64,000 nt of DNA from Pseudomonas sp. QS1027 (GTDB lineage: Bacteria > Pseudomonadota > Gammaproteobacteria > Pseudomonadales > Pseudomonadaceae). Below are positions 1 through 8,466 of this stretch, piece after piece. Position 1 is the stretch's first letter, and each line of letters opens with the position of its first letter. A program made the position numbers and the translations under genes. The stretch spans positions 62,001-126,000 of the forward strand of contig NZ_PHSU01000020.1 in assembly GCF_002814235.1 (NCBI RefSeq). Direction: 5' to 3'. Under the pieces are notes generated by a model that had not been told where the DNA came from, made no database searches, and saw only the letters and a program-made list of their open reading frames with translations.

Positions 1-1
1 C

Positions 2-481
2 CAGCCCGACGACAAACTGACCGTGGGCCTGAGCACCACGGCCCTGTCCTACGCGAACAACCAGGGCTTCTTCACCTACGGCCACGGCGGCTACTTCAGC
101 CCGCAGACGTTCTTCTCCATGGCGGTACCGGTCACCTGGTCCCAGCGTTCCGACCGTTTCACCTACAAGCTCAGCGGCGCGGTGGGGGTCCAGCACATCG
201 ACCAGAAAGGCGCCGACTACTTTCCCGGCCACGCCGCCGAACAGGCCGCCAACAACCTCTCGTATCCGGGCCAGAGCAGCACCGGCATCGGCTACAACCT
301 GAATGCGGCGGGCGAATACCGGCTCGGCTCGAACGTGCTGCTCGGCGGTTCCCTGGGCATTGATAACGCCCAGGATTACCGCCAGGTGAGCGCCGAGCTG
401 TACCTGCGTTACCTGTTCGAGAAAATGACCGGGCCCATGGCCTTGCCGGTCAGCCCCTATCGTTCGCCTTACTCCAACTGA
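2..481 (+). CDS. bcsC: Cellulose synthase outer-membrane subunit BcsC/WssE, C-terminal end (partial)
   Basis: This is the last 159 residues of a larger protein whose start lies left of the window; the frame is open from base 2. Alternating aromatic and polar residues and a terminal barrel strand (YLRYLFEKM) fit the C-terminal outer-membrane beta-barrel of BcsC, the TPR-rich porin through which cellulose leaves the cell. The next two genes encode a WssF-like hydrolase and an AlgF/WssG-like protein, the order of the P. fluorescens wss operon, which supports the call. The barrel assignment rests on short sequence and context; the TPR region cannot be seen here. Confidence 0.8.
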   Translation, partial: QPDDKLTVGLSTTALSYANNQGFFTYGHGGYFSPQTFFSMAVPVTWSQRSDRFTYKLSGAVGVQHIDQKGADYFPGHAAEQAANNLSYPGQSSTGIGYNLNAAGEYRLGSNVLLGGSLGIDNAQDYRQVSAELYLRYLFEKMTGPMALPVSPYRSPYSN

Positions 482-499
482 CTCCAGGGAGCGTGCACC

Positions 500-1159
500 G
501 TGGCAACCTCATCCGTACTGGCGGGCCTGACCATCCTGATCATCGGCGACAGCCACCTGGCCACCCCGGACTTTCTGCTCAACCCGCTGCATGATGCCCT
601 CAGCCGACAGGGTGCCCAGGTCCACTCCCTGGGCATTTGCGGGGCCAATGCCGGCGATTGGCTCAAGGCCACGCCCAGCCCCTGCGGAGGCGCCGAACGT
701 CGGGGCACGGCCGAGGCCACAGTGCTGGTCGGTGCATCGACCCGTTCGATCGGCGATTTGCTCGACAGCGACAAACCCAACCTCACGCTGATTGTCATGG
801 GCGACACCATGGCCAGCTACGACAAGCCGAGCTTCCCCAAGGCCTGGATCTGGAAACAGACCGACAGCCTGGTCAAGGCCATCGCCGCCCACCACACGCC
901 CTGCGTCTGGGTCGGGCCGAACTGGGGTAGCGAGGGCGGTATGTACGGCAAGACCTACGAACGGGTAAAGACGATGTCGGACTTCCTGGCGAAAAACGTC
1001 GCGCCGTGCAGCTATATCGACTCGTTGCAGTTCTCCACCAAGGGCCAATGGGCAACCATTGACGGCCAGCACCTGACCCGCACCGGCTACCAGACCTGGA
1101 GCGAGGACATCGTCAAGGCGCTGTTGCAGGCCCCGGCGCTCAAGGCGGTCGAAAAATGA
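500..1159 (+). CDS. wssF: SGNH/GDSL-type hydrolase, WssF-like cellulose acetylation protein
   Basis: A 219-residue protein with a GTG start preceded by a GGAG Shine-Dalgarno. It carries block I of SGNH hydrolases, GDSH at residues 16-19 with the nucleophile serine 18, and a C-terminal Asp-x-x-His pair (D188, H191) that completes a catalytic triad. No clear signal peptide is visible, although residues 5-15 are hydrophobic. It begins 18 bases after bcsC and its stop overlaps the next start as ATGA. In the P. fluorescens wss operon the gene in this position is needed for partial cellulose acetylation; an acyl-transfer or deacetylase role here is inferred from that. Confidence 0.75.
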   Translation: MATSSVLAGLTILIIGDSHLATPDFLLNPLHDALSRQGAQVHSLGICGANAGDWLKATPSPCGGAERRGTAEATVLVGASTRSIGDLLDSDKPNLTLIVMGDTMASYDKPSFPKAWIWKQTDSLVKAIAAHHTPCVWVGPNWGSEGGMYGKTYERVKTMSDFLAKNVAPCSYIDSLQFSTKGQWATIDGQHLTRTGYQTWSEDIVKALLQAPALKAVEK

Positions 1160-1824
1160 ACAGGGCAGGCAAGCTGCTGTTGGGTCTGGCGATGCTGATG
1201 AGCTTCGCTGCCGCCCACGCCGATCCCGCGCTCTATCCCACCGGGCCGAGCCGGGACTCGGCTTTCATTCGCTTCGTCAACGCCCTGGACACGCCCCTCG
1301 ACGTGCTCCCGGAGGGCGAACAGACCCCTTCGACGCTGGCCCCGTCAGCCATCTCGGTGTTCTCCACGGTACCCGCTGACAAATCGGTCACGGGCGCCTT
1401 GAGCAGTGCCGGTGTCAGCGTGCCGGTCAGCTTGAAACTGGACCCCGGCGAGTTCGTGACCGTCGTGGTCGTGCCCGGCGACAAGGGCTTCGAACTGCTG
1501 ACCGTGCGCGAGCAACCGAAAGACTTCAATGACCTCCAGGCTTCAGTGGCCTTGATCAACGCCGACCCCGACTGCAGCCGCGGCGGTCTGCGCCGCGAAG
1601 GCGGGCAGGATCAGCTGATTTTCCATGACGTGAACCCCGGCTTGCTGGAACGACGTGAGGTCAATCCGGTCAAGTTGTCCGTGCAAGGTTTCTGCGACGA
1701 CGACCTGATCACGGAGCCCCTGGACCTGGGCCTGCTGGAACAGGGAGAGCGTTACACGGTGCTGTTCTTGTCGCAGAACGGCAAACCGGCCCTGGTGTTC
1801 GTCAAGGACGTCTTCGCCCAATAA
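1156..1824 (+). CDS. wssG: AlgF/WssG-like periplasmic polysaccharide acetylation protein
   Basis: A 222-residue exported protein with a signal peptide at about residues 1-22 (cleavage after AHA). The mature N-terminus ALYPTGP followed by a beta-rich region resembles AlgF of the alginate acetylation machinery, whose homologue in the cellulose operon is WssG. Two cysteine-containing segments near residues 140 and 176 could form a disulfide. It overlaps wssF by four bases, so the two are probably translationally coupled. The operon ends here: the opposite-strand regulator follows four bases later, so no MBOAT acyltransferase (wssH) or AlgJ-like gene (wssI) follows. Confidence 0.72.
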   Translation: MNRAGKLLLGLAMLMSFAAAHADPALYPTGPSRDSAFIRFVNALDTPLDVLPEGEQTPSTLAPSAISVFSTVPADKSVTGALSSAGVSVPVSLKLDPGEFVTVVVVPGDKGFELLTVREQPKDFNDLQASVALINADPDCSRGGLRREGGQDQLIFHDVNPGLLERREVNPVKLSVQGFCDDDLITEPLDLGLLEQGERYTVLFLSQNGKPALVFVKDVFAQ

Positions 1825-1828
1825 ACCC

Positions 1829-2305
1829 TCAGGCCGGGCGCAATACCGGCAAACTGGTGGTGGACTTGATCTCGGACAGGGCAACGATGGAGTTGACCTC
1901 CTGGATCCCCGGCACCATCGACAGCTTCTCGAAGAAAAACCGCTCATAGGCCTCGATGTCCGCCGTGACGATGCGCAGCAGGAAATCCACCGCGCCCATC
2001 AGCACATAACACTCCAGCACTTCCGGGAAACCGCGAATCGCCTCGGTGAACTCGGTGAAGTTGGAGCGACCATGGGCGTTGAGTTTGACCTCGGCGAAGA
2101 TCTGCGTGTTGAGGCCGATTTTCTTGCGATCGAGCAAGGTCACCTGGGCACGGATCACCCCCTCTTCCTTGAGCCGCTGAATCCGCCGCCAACAGGGCGA
2201 CTGGGACAATCCCACCTGCTCGGCAATCTGCGCGCTGGAAAGCGAGGCGTCTTCTTGCAGCAAGGCCAGGATCCGGCGGTCGTAGATGTCCAGCTCGCCT
2301 TGCAT
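1829..2305 (-). CDS. Lrp/AsnC family transcriptional regulator
   Basis: 158 residues, the usual Lrp length. Residues 5-60 form the winged helix-turn-helix (recognition part SQSPCWRRIQRL), and residues 65-150 form the ligand-binding RAM domain, with the typical segment GFPEVLECYVLMGAVDFLL. The ATG is preceded by GAGGGG six bases away. It is transcribed divergently from the small gene at 2446, with a palindrome in between, suggesting it controls itself and that neighbour through an amino acid effector. The specific effector cannot be read from sequence. Its 3' end abuts the cellulose operon tail to tail. Confidence 0.9.
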   Translation of the reverse strand: MQGELDIYDRRILALLQEDASLSSAQIAEQVGLSQSPCWRRIQRLKEEGVIRAQVTLLDRKKIGLNTQIFAEVKLNAHGRSNFTEFTEAIRGFPEVLECYVLMGAVDFLLRIVTADIEAYERFFFEKLSMVPGIQEVNSIVALSEIKSTTSLPVLRPA

Positions 2306-2337
2306 AAAAAACCCCTCTAATCAGATATTAGCGAATA

Positions 2338-2352
2338 GATCATGTCTTGATC
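2338..2352. promoter_or_regulatory. Palindrome in the lrp-like / small gene divergent region
   Basis: GATCA and TGATC arms separated by five bases form a 15-base dyad between the divergent regulator (start 2305) and the gene at 2446. The surrounding 2320-2370 stretch is AT-rich compared with the coding regions. Position and symmetry suit an Lrp-family operator; there is no direct proof. Confidence 0.4.
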
Positions 2353-2445
2353 AGACGATATCAGCCCATCATAGATAAGAAATACCCGGCCAGGCGTGTA
2401 AAAATTTCCCCAGCCTATCCCATCGCCGCCCCAGGAAAATCCACC

Positions 2446-2784
2446 ATGCCTTCCCCCGAAGCCCTCCATGACGCTCCCACCCGTGCCGATGTCTGGGCGG
2501 CGGGCAACGCCCACTGCCAGGTGCGCTACCAGGTGCTCGCCGAAGCCGAACCGGACCTGCTCTGTCGCCTGCTGAACCTGTTTGCCCTGCAGTTCCTGAC
2601 CCCGCAACAGGTGCAGGCGCAACAGAACAACGGGCTGCTGGCGATCGATATCGTGCTGGACGGCCTGAGCTGGCACCGCGCCCAGGTCATTGGTGAGAAA
2701 ATGCGCAACCTGGTCTGCGTCTGCTCGGTGGCCCTGCAACCAACCCAGGGCGCACAGCTGCACAGTGCACAGGCCACGGGCTGA
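2446..2784 (+). CDS. Small hypothetical protein, possibly ACT-like
   Basis: 112 residues from the ATG at 2446, chosen because AGGAAAA lies just upstream; longer in-frame starts lack a ribosome site. The predicted pattern is strand-helix-strand-strand-helix-strand: CQVRYQVLAEAEPDLLCRLL, then a short strand LLAIDIVL, a helix HRAQVIGEKM and a final strand VCVCSVAL. This resembles an ACT fold like those that sense amino acids, but the match is by shape only. It is divergent from an Lrp-type regulator, which fits a role in amino acid metabolism or sensing. Function unknown. Confidence 0.6.
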   Translation: MPSPEALHDAPTRADVWAAGNAHCQVRYQVLAEAEPDLLCRLLNLFALQFLTPQQVQAQQNNGLLAIDIVLDGLSWHRAQVIGEKMRNLVCVCSVALQPTQGAQLHSAQATG

Positions 2785-2926
2785 CGGTTTTTTGAAAAGA
2801 ATCGCAATCTTTGTCTTGGTATCGACGCCAACGTCAGGCAGCCTCGCGTCTATTCTTGGCAATTGACGATCAGACAGGGACTACGTCTGAATCGCCCGTT
2901 GCAGGACCGACCGCATAGGAGCCCGC

Positions 2927-4708
2927 ATGTCCGTCGCCTCACTCTCCCAGGACCGTTGGCTGGATCTCAACGAGCTGTTGCGCGAACTGGTGACCCAGGG
3001 TTTTATCAGCCAGGACGCGGCCGAACAGGCCCTGGCCACCCGACGCACCTCGCGCGATACCCAGCAGCATCCGCTGGAGTTCATCGCCAGCCAGCAACTG
3101 GCCGACCTGAGCCGTCCCGGCAAACCCCTGGACCTGGAAAACCTCACCCTCTGGCTGGCCCGCCACGCCGGCCAGCCGTACCTGCGCATCGACCCGCTGA
3201 AGATCAACGTGGCGGCGGTGACCGCCTTGATGTCCTACGCCTTCGCCCAGCGGCACAAGATCCTCGCGGTGGCGGTCGACCGCGACGGCGTGACCATCGC
3301 CAGCGCCCAGCCCCATGTACGGGCCTGGGAAGCCGACCTCAGCCACGTGTTGAAGCTGCCGATTCGCCGGGTGGTGGCCAACCCGGTGGATATCCAGCGC
3401 TTCACCGTGGAGTTTTTCCGCCTGGCCAAGTCGGTCAGCGGGGCCAGCCTGGTCGACCAGAAAAACCATAACCCGGGCAACTTCGAACAGTTGCTCAACC
3501 TCGGCGCCAGCGACCAGGAGCCGGACGCCAACGACGCCCATATCGTCAATATCGTCGACTGGCTGTTCCAGTACGCCTTCCAGCAACGGGCCAGCGATAT
3601 CCACATCGAGCCGCGCCGCGAACAGGGCACGGTGCGCTTTCGCATCGACGGCGTGCTGCACAACGTCTACCAGTTCCCGCCCCAGGTGACCATGGCGATT
3701 GTCAGCCGCCTGAAAAGCCTGGGCCGGATGAACGTCGCGGAAAAGCGCAAACCCCAGGACGGCCGGGTCAAGACCAAGACCCCGGACGGCGGTGAAGTCG
3801 AATTGCGCCTGTCGACCCTGCCCACCGCCTTTGGCGAAAAGATGGTGATGCGCATCTTCGACCCGGAAGTGCTGCTCAAGAACTTCGACCAACTGGGCTT
3901 CGGCGCCGACGACCTGCGCCGCTGGCAGGAAATGACCCGCCAGCCCAACGGCATCATCCTGGTCACCGGCCCCACCGGCTCGGGCAAGACCACCACGCTG
4001 TACACCACCCTGAAGAAGCTGGCGACCTCGGAGGTCAACCTCTGCACCATCGAGGACCCGATCGAGATGATCGAACCGGCCTTCAACCAGATGCAGGTCC
4101 AGCACAACATCGACCTGACCTTCGCCAGCGGCGTGCGCGCATTGATGCGCCAGGACCCGGACATCATCATGATCGGCGAGATCCGCGACCTGGAAACCGC
4201 CGAAATGGCGATCCAGGCCGCGCTCACCGGGCACCTGGTGCTCTCGACCCTGCACACCAACGATGCGCCGAGCGCCATCAGCCGCCTGCTGGAACTGGGC
4301 GTGCCGCATTACCTGATCAAGGCCACCGTGCTCGGGGTCATGGCCCAGCGCCTGGTGCGCACCCTGTGCCCGCACTGCAAGGCGCCGACCCAGCTGGAAG
4401 AAGACGACTGGCAAAGCCTGACCCGGCCCTGGCAGGCGCCGATGCCGAGCGGTGCGCAGCGCGCCGTCGGTTGCCTGGAATGCCGCGACACCGGTTATCG
4501 CGGGCGCGCCGGGGTCTACGAGATCCTGGTCCTGAACGATGGCCTCAAGGCGCATATCCACGCCGACACCGACCTCCTGGCCCTGCGTCGCCAGGCGTTC
4601 AAGGACGGCATGCGCAGCCTGCGCCTGTCCGGCGCGCAGAAGGTCGCGGCGGGGCTGACCACGGTCGAGGAAGTGTTGCGGGTCACCCCCCAGAGCGAGC
4701 AGCGCTGA
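2927..4708 (+). CDS. GspE/PilB-family type II/IV secretion ATPase (orphan)
   Basis: 593 residues with an ATG preceded by AGGAG. An N-terminal GspE-like domain occupies roughly residues 50-160. The core ATPase follows, with Walker A GPTGSGKTTT from residue 348, an Asp box (CTIEDPIE), a Walker B region (RQDPDIIMIGEIRD) and a His box (LSTLHTNDAPSA). A zinc-type CxxC pair (CPHC, later CLEC) lies near the C-terminus. Such ATPases power pseudopilus or pilus assembly at the inner membrane. No pilin, PilC/GspF platform, secretin or prepilin peptidase gene is nearby, so its partner machine must be encoded elsewhere or it has been repurposed. Confidence 0.88.
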   Translation: MSVASLSQDRWLDLNELLRELVTQGFISQDAAEQALATRRTSRDTQQHPLEFIASQQLADLSRPGKPLDLENLTLWLARHAGQPYLRIDPLKINVAAVTALMSYAFAQRHKILAVAVDRDGVTIASAQPHVRAWEADLSHVLKLPIRRVVANPVDIQRFTVEFFRLAKSVSGASLVDQKNHNPGNFEQLLNLGASDQEPDANDAHIVNIVDWLFQYAFQQRASDIHIEPRREQGTVRFRIDGVLHNVYQFPPQVTMAIVSRLKSLGRMNVAEKRKPQDGRVKTKTPDGGEVELRLSTLPTAFGEKMVMRIFDPEVLLKNFDQLGFGADDLRRWQEMTRQPNGIILVTGPTGSGKTTTLYTTLKKLATSEVNLCTIEDPIEMIEPAFNQMQVQHNIDLTFASGVRALMRQDPDIIMIGEIRDLETAEMAIQAALTGHLVLSTLHTNDAPSAISRLLELGVPHYLIKATVLGVMAQRLVRTLCPHCKAPTQLEEDDWQSLTRPWQAPMPSGAQRAVGCLECRDTGYRGRAGVYEILVLNDGLKAHIHADTDLLALRRQAFKDGMRSLRLSGAQKVAAGLTTVEEVLRVTPQSEQR

Positions 4709-4820
4709 TGAAAGTGTCACGACATGCGTCCATTGCCGAGTAAACACTTTTTATCCAGGCAAGCCCCGTTACACTCAAGGTAACAGCCTTCTCGATCAAC
4801 ACTTGCAACAGGGAATTGTC

Positions 4821-5741
4821 ATGCAAATCGGTAGCGTACTTTTACTCTTCGTCGGCCTGGCCATTGCCCTGGTGTTCATGGGCTTCAAGGTCGTGCCCCA
4901 GGGTTATCAATGGACGGTGGAACGCTTCGGGCGCTACACCAACACCCTCAAGCCCGGCCTGAACATCATCATTCCGGTCATGGACCGCATCGGGCGCAAG
5001 ATCAACGTGATGGAAAGCGTGCTCGACATCCCGCCCCAGGAAGTCATCACCGCCGACAACGCCACGGTGCAGATCGACGCCGTGTGCTTCTTCCAGGTGG
5101 TCAACGCGGCCCAGGCCGCCTACGAGGTGAACAACCTCGAGCACGCCATCCGCAACCTGTTGCAGACCAATATCCGTACCGTGCTCGGCTCCATGGAACT
5201 GGACGCCATGCTCGGCCAGCGCGACGCCATCAACGAGCGCCTGCTGCGCACCGTCGATGAAGCGACCGCGCCGTGGGGGATCAAGGTGACCCGCATCGAG
5301 ATCAAGGACATCAGCCCGCCCGCCGACCTGATGGCGGCCATGTCCGGGCAGATGAAGGCCGAACGGGTCAAGCGCGCGCAAATCCTCGAAGCCGAAGGCC
5401 TGCGTGCCTCGGCGATCCTCACCGCCGAAGGCAAGAAGCAGGCGCAGATCCTCGAAGCCGAGGGCGCCCGGCAGTCGGCCTTCCTGCAATCCGAAGCCCG
5501 TGAGCGCCAGGCCGAAGCCGAAGCCCGGGCGACCCAGGTGGTCTCCGAGGCCATCGCCAAGGGTAACGTGCAGGCGGTGAACTACTTCGTCGCGCAGAAA
5601 TACATCGACGCCCTGGGCAAGCTGGCCTCGGCCAACAACAGCAAGGTGATCCTGATGCCGCTGGAAGCCAGCCAGGTGATCGGCGCGATCGGCGGCATCG
5701 GCGAGATCGTCAAGGCCACCTTCGACAGCAAGAAACCCTGA
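4821..5741 (+). CDS. qmcA: SPFH/stomatin-like membrane protein QmcA (YbbK)
   Basis: 306 residues; ATG 4821 chosen over an upstream TTG because an AGGGAATT ribosome site precedes it. An N-terminal transmembrane helix (residues 2-20) is followed by an SPFH/band 7 domain opening with VVPQGYQWTVERFGRY and a long alpha-helical region rich in Ala, Glu and Gln (about residues 185-240), typical of stomatin oligomers. It is followed 10 bases later by an NfeD-like gene, the classic stomatin/NfeD pairing. Such pairs organise membrane microdomains and quality control with FtsH-type proteases; the specific role here is inferred from the family. Confidence 0.92.
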   Translation: MQIGSVLLLFVGLAIALVFMGFKVVPQGYQWTVERFGRYTNTLKPGLNIIIPVMDRIGRKINVMESVLDIPPQEVITADNATVQIDAVCFFQVVNAAQAAYEVNNLEHAIRNLLQTNIRTVLGSMELDAMLGQRDAINERLLRTVDEATAPWGIKVTRIEIKDISPPADLMAAMSGQMKAERVKRAQILEAEGLRASAILTAEGKKQAQILEAEGARQSAFLQSEARERQAEAEARATQVVSEAIAKGNVQAVNYFVAQKYIDALGKLASANNSKVILMPLEASQVIGAIGGIGEIVKATFDSKKP

Positions 5742-5751
5742 GGCAACGCCC

Positions 5752-6201
5752 ATGTGGGAATTCCTGCAACACCTGTCGTTCTGGGACTGGCTGGCCCTCG
5801 GCACGCTGTTGTTGATTTTCGAGATATTCGGCGCCGGCGGCTACCTGCTATGGGTCGGGACCGCTGCTGCGGCCGTGGGCGTCCTGACCTACCTGATTCC
5901 CGGCCTGCACTGGACCTTGCAGCTCGTGCTGTTCGGCGTGCTGTCGGTCCTCACGGCTTGGCTCTGGTGGAAACGCCAGCGCAGCAACGCCCGGCCCAGC
6001 GACCAGCCGGGGCTCAATGAGCGCGGTCACGATCTGGTCGGCAAGACGTTCGTGGTGCATGTCGCGATTGTCGCCGGGCGCGGCAAGATCAAGGTCGGTG
6101 ACAGCGTCTGGATGGCCAGCGGGCCGGATAGCGAGGTGGGCACCCAGGTCCGGGTGGTCGGCCAGGACGGCAGTACCCTGCAGGTGGAAAGGATTCAGTA
6201 A
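5752..6201 (+). CDS. ybbJ: NfeD-like inner-membrane protein (YbbJ)
   Basis: 149 residues. Three hydrophobic segments at about residues 10-28, 32-49 and 53-72 are followed by a soluble C-terminal OB-fold-like domain (from GKTFVVHVAIVAGRGKIKVG to the end), the layout of short NfeD proteins. It is encoded ten bases after qmcA in the same operon, and the two products probably form one membrane complex in which the OB domain caps the SPFH ring. No protease domain is present, so it is the short type rather than the long NfeD/ClpP-class type. Confidence 0.9.
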   Translation: MWEFLQHLSFWDWLALGTLLLIFEIFGAGGYLLWVGTAAAAVGVLTYLIPGLHWTLQLVLFGVLSVLTAWLWWKRQRSNARPSDQPGLNERGHDLVGKTFVVHVAIVAGRGKIKVGDSVWMASGPDSEVGTQVRVVGQDGSTLQVERIQ

Positions 6202-6268
6202 GGTCGATGGAACTACGGCGTGACGACGAGCATCAAACCTTTCAGATACCCACACCGGAGTCACTCTC

Positions 6269-6586
6269 ATGCGTCTCAAATCAGCTGTTGCCGTGTTTGC
6301 CCTGCTCTCCCTCCCCGTTGGTGCGGCGATGGCCGACGGCTTCTTGCGTGACGTCATTTCCTCTGGCGCCACCACCGGCTCGACCTACCTGACCTTCAAG
6401 GACCACAAGCTGGTGGTCGCGGCCCAGGATGATGCCGGTAGCTTCGTCGCCAGCAATGGTGGTATCCGTGGCCCTTACCTGGAGGCCGCCATGCAGAAGC
6501 TGCGCGCCGAGAATCCAGACCTGAAGGCCACCGACATGGAACTGGCCAACGCCATCCTGGCGAAGAACGCCGTCGCCGAAAACTGA
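6269..6586 (+). CDS. Small exported DUF2388-like protein
   Basis: 105 residues with a signal peptide cleaved after about residue 23 (AMADG). The mature part is short, with the segment FLRDVISSGATTGSTYLTF, resembling a Pseudomonas-specific family of small periplasmic proteins (DUF2388/TIGR02448-type) that often occurs in several copies per genome and has sometimes been mislabelled a Holliday junction protein. No catalytic motif is visible. A strong hairpin terminator follows at once, so it is the last gene of its transcript. Function unknown; family recalled, not searched. Confidence 0.75.
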   Translation: MRLKSAVAVFALLSLPVGAAMADGFLRDVISSGATTGSTYLTFKDHKLVVAAQDDAGSFVASNGGIRGPYLEAAMQKLRAENPDLKATDMELANAILAKNAVAEN

Positions 6587-6609
6587 TTCAAGCGCTCCAC
6601 CCGCACACC

Positions 6610-6635
6610 AAAACGCCGCTTACCTGCGGCGTTTT
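6610..6635 (+). terminator. Rho-independent terminator after the small exported protein gene
   Basis: Ten-base perfect arms (AAAACGCCGC / GCGGCGTTTT) around a six-base loop, 24 bases after the stop codon, ending in a run of T. The A and T tracts make it potentially bidirectional. Confidence 0.88.
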
Positions 6636-6824
6636 GCGTTGCCCGGCAAAAACCGCCGATTGACGCCCAGGCACCGGCCCGACGTGCTCGTTCAGCGTCC
6701 GGACAGCAAAAAAAGCACCGATTTTTCACCTTAAAACAGTATCATCGCCAGCATTGCAGCCTTGCTGTCTACTCTTCACTGCCGGTAGAGCACTCCCGGC
6801 CTTCACATCGGACGTCACGACCCC

Positions 6825-7964
6825 ATGAGCGAACTTCCTTTCCTGCCTTTTTCCAAACCGACCATCGACGAAGCGACCATTGCCGCCGTGGGCGATGTCC
6901 TGCGCTCCGGCTGGATCACCAGCGGTCCGAAGGTCGCGGCCTTTGAAGCGCAACTGTCGGAATACTTCGGCGGACGTCCGGTGCGCACCTTCAACTCCGG
7001 CACCTGCACCATGGAAATCGCCTTGCGCATCGCCGGTATCGGCGCGGGCGACGAAGTGATCACCACGCCAATCTCCTGGGTCGCCACCGCCAACGTGATC
7101 ATCGAAGTCGGCGCGACCCCGGTGTTCGCCGATATCGACCCGGTGACCCGCAATATCGACCTGGACAAGGTCGAGGCGGCCATCACCCCGCGCACCAAGG
7201 CGATCATCCCGGTTTACCTGTCCGGCCTGCCGGTGGACATGGACCGCCTGTACGCCATCGCCAAGAAACACAACCTGCGCATCGTCGAAGACGCGGCCCA
7301 GGCCCTGGGTTCGGAATGGAACGGCCAGAAGATCGGTGCCCTGGGTGACCTGGTGTCGTTCAGCTTCCAGGCGAACAAGAACATCACGTCGTCCGAAGGC
7401 GGCTGCCTGGTGTTGAACAACGCCGAAGAAGCCCGTCTGGCCGAGAAGTATCGCCTGCAGGGCGTGACCCGTACCGGCCATGACGGGCTGGACGTGGACG
7501 TGCTGGGCGGCAAGTTCAACATGACCGACGTCGCCGCCGCCATCGGCCTGGGCCAGTTTGCCCATATCGACGCGATCACCCCGCACCGTCGCGGGCTGGC
7601 CGAGTACTACTTCGAGTGCCTTGGCAGTGATTTCGAAGAGAAATACGGTGCCCAGCTACCGGTGAAGGATTTCACCAACAGCAACTGGCACATGTTCCAG
7701 CTGGTACTGCCGGAGCGTCAGGACGGCCAGCCGGCACGGGCGACCTTCATGGAAGAGATGAAGCAGCGCGGCATCGGCATCGGTTATCACTACCCGGCGA
7801 TCCACCTGCTGAGCCTGTACCGCGAGCGCGGCTTCAAGGAAGGCATGTTCCCGATTTCAGAGCGCGTCGGGCGCCTGATCGTATCGTTGCCGATGTTCAA
7901 CGCCATGACCAAGGCCGACGTCGAACGTTCGGTGGCAGCGGTCAAGGCGGTCTTGCAGCCGTAA
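6825..7964 (+). CDS. DegT/DnrJ/EryC1/StrS-family PLP aminotransferase
   Basis: 379 residues, the family's usual length. The pyridoxal phosphate lysine is K185 in FQANKNITSSEGG. The segment TFNSGTCTMEIALR near residue 50 and the VEDAAQALGSEWNG segment before the lysine are also typical. Such enzymes make amino sugars from keto-sugar nucleotides for surface polysaccharides. It is a single gene here with no sugar-nucleotide dehydratase or glycosyltransferase next to it, so the substrate is unknown. A hairpin follows the stop. It occupies the side of gcvH where P. aeruginosa has gcvP. Confidence 0.88.
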   Translation: MSELPFLPFSKPTIDEATIAAVGDVLRSGWITSGPKVAAFEAQLSEYFGGRPVRTFNSGTCTMEIALRIAGIGAGDEVITTPISWVATANVIIEVGATPVFADIDPVTRNIDLDKVEAAITPRTKAIIPVYLSGLPVDMDRLYAIAKKHNLRIVEDAAQALGSEWNGQKIGALGDLVSFSFQANKNITSSEGGCLVLNNAEEARLAEKYRLQGVTRTGHDGLDVDVLGGKFNMTDVAAAIGLGQFAHIDAITPHRRGLAEYYFECLGSDFEEKYGAQLPVKDFTNSNWHMFQLVLPERQDGQPARATFMEEMKQRGIGIGYHYPAIHLLSLYRERGFKEGMFPISERVGRLIVSLPMFNAMTKADVERSVAAVKAVLQP

Positions 7965-7972
7965 CCCCGGCG

Positions 7973-8003
7973 GCCCTCTCTCCCCTTACGGTGGAGAGAG
8001 GGC
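7973..8003. terminator. Convergent-gene hairpin between the aminotransferase and gcvH
   Basis: Eleven-base arms GCCCTCTCTCC / GGAGAGAGGGC around a nine-base loop, placed between two convergent stop codons. There is no long T-run, but position and stem strength suit a terminator serving one or both strands. Confidence 0.6.
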
Positions 8004-8023
8004 TGGCTCAACCCTGTGGCGGG

Positions 8024-8407
8024 TTACTCGCCAATAGTCTTCTTGTAAGCCGCCGCATCCAGCAACTTCTCCAGCTCCGCCACATTGCTCGGCTTGAGCT
8101 TGAAGATCCACGCGCCGTGCGGATCGGAGTTCAGCAGCTCAGGCTCGCCGGACAACGCTTCGTTGACCGCGATCACCTCGCCCGACACCGGCGAATAGAT
8201 ATCCGAAGCCGCCTTCACCGACTCGACCACACCGGCGGCATCGCCCGCAGCGAACTCGGTACCGACTTCAGTCAGCTCCACGAACACCACATCCCCCAAG
8301 GCTTCCTGAGCATGGTCGCTGATGCCGACGGTGACGGTACCGTCAGCTTCCAGGCGGGCCCACTCGTGGCTTTCGGCAAAACGCAGATCAGCTGGGATAT
8401 CGCTCAT
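8024..8407 (-). CDS. gcvH: Glycine cleavage system H protein
   Basis: 127 residues from ATG 8407; a longer reading adds only five residues and lacks support. It is the lipoyl carrier of the glycine cleavage complex, shuttling the methylamine group among GcvP, GcvT and the L protein. The lipoylated lysine is K65 in VESVKAASD, followed by the conserved YSPVSGEVIAVNEAL segment. It lies 59 bases downstream of gcvT on the same strand. No gcvP is next to it in this window; the gene beyond gcvH is a convergent aminotransferase, so P protein must be encoded elsewhere. Confidence 0.97.
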   Translation of the reverse strand: MSDIPADLRFAESHEWARLEADGTVTVGISDHAQEALGDVVFVELTEVGTEFAAGDAAGVVESVKAASDIYSPVSGEVIAVNEALSGEPELLNSDPHGAWIFKLKPSNVAELEKLLDAAAYKKTIGE

Positions 8408-8466
8408 ATTCAGTGTCCTCAAATTTAAGTTTCAGTGGCGGAGCGATTGAGGGCCCGCCGGAAAAG

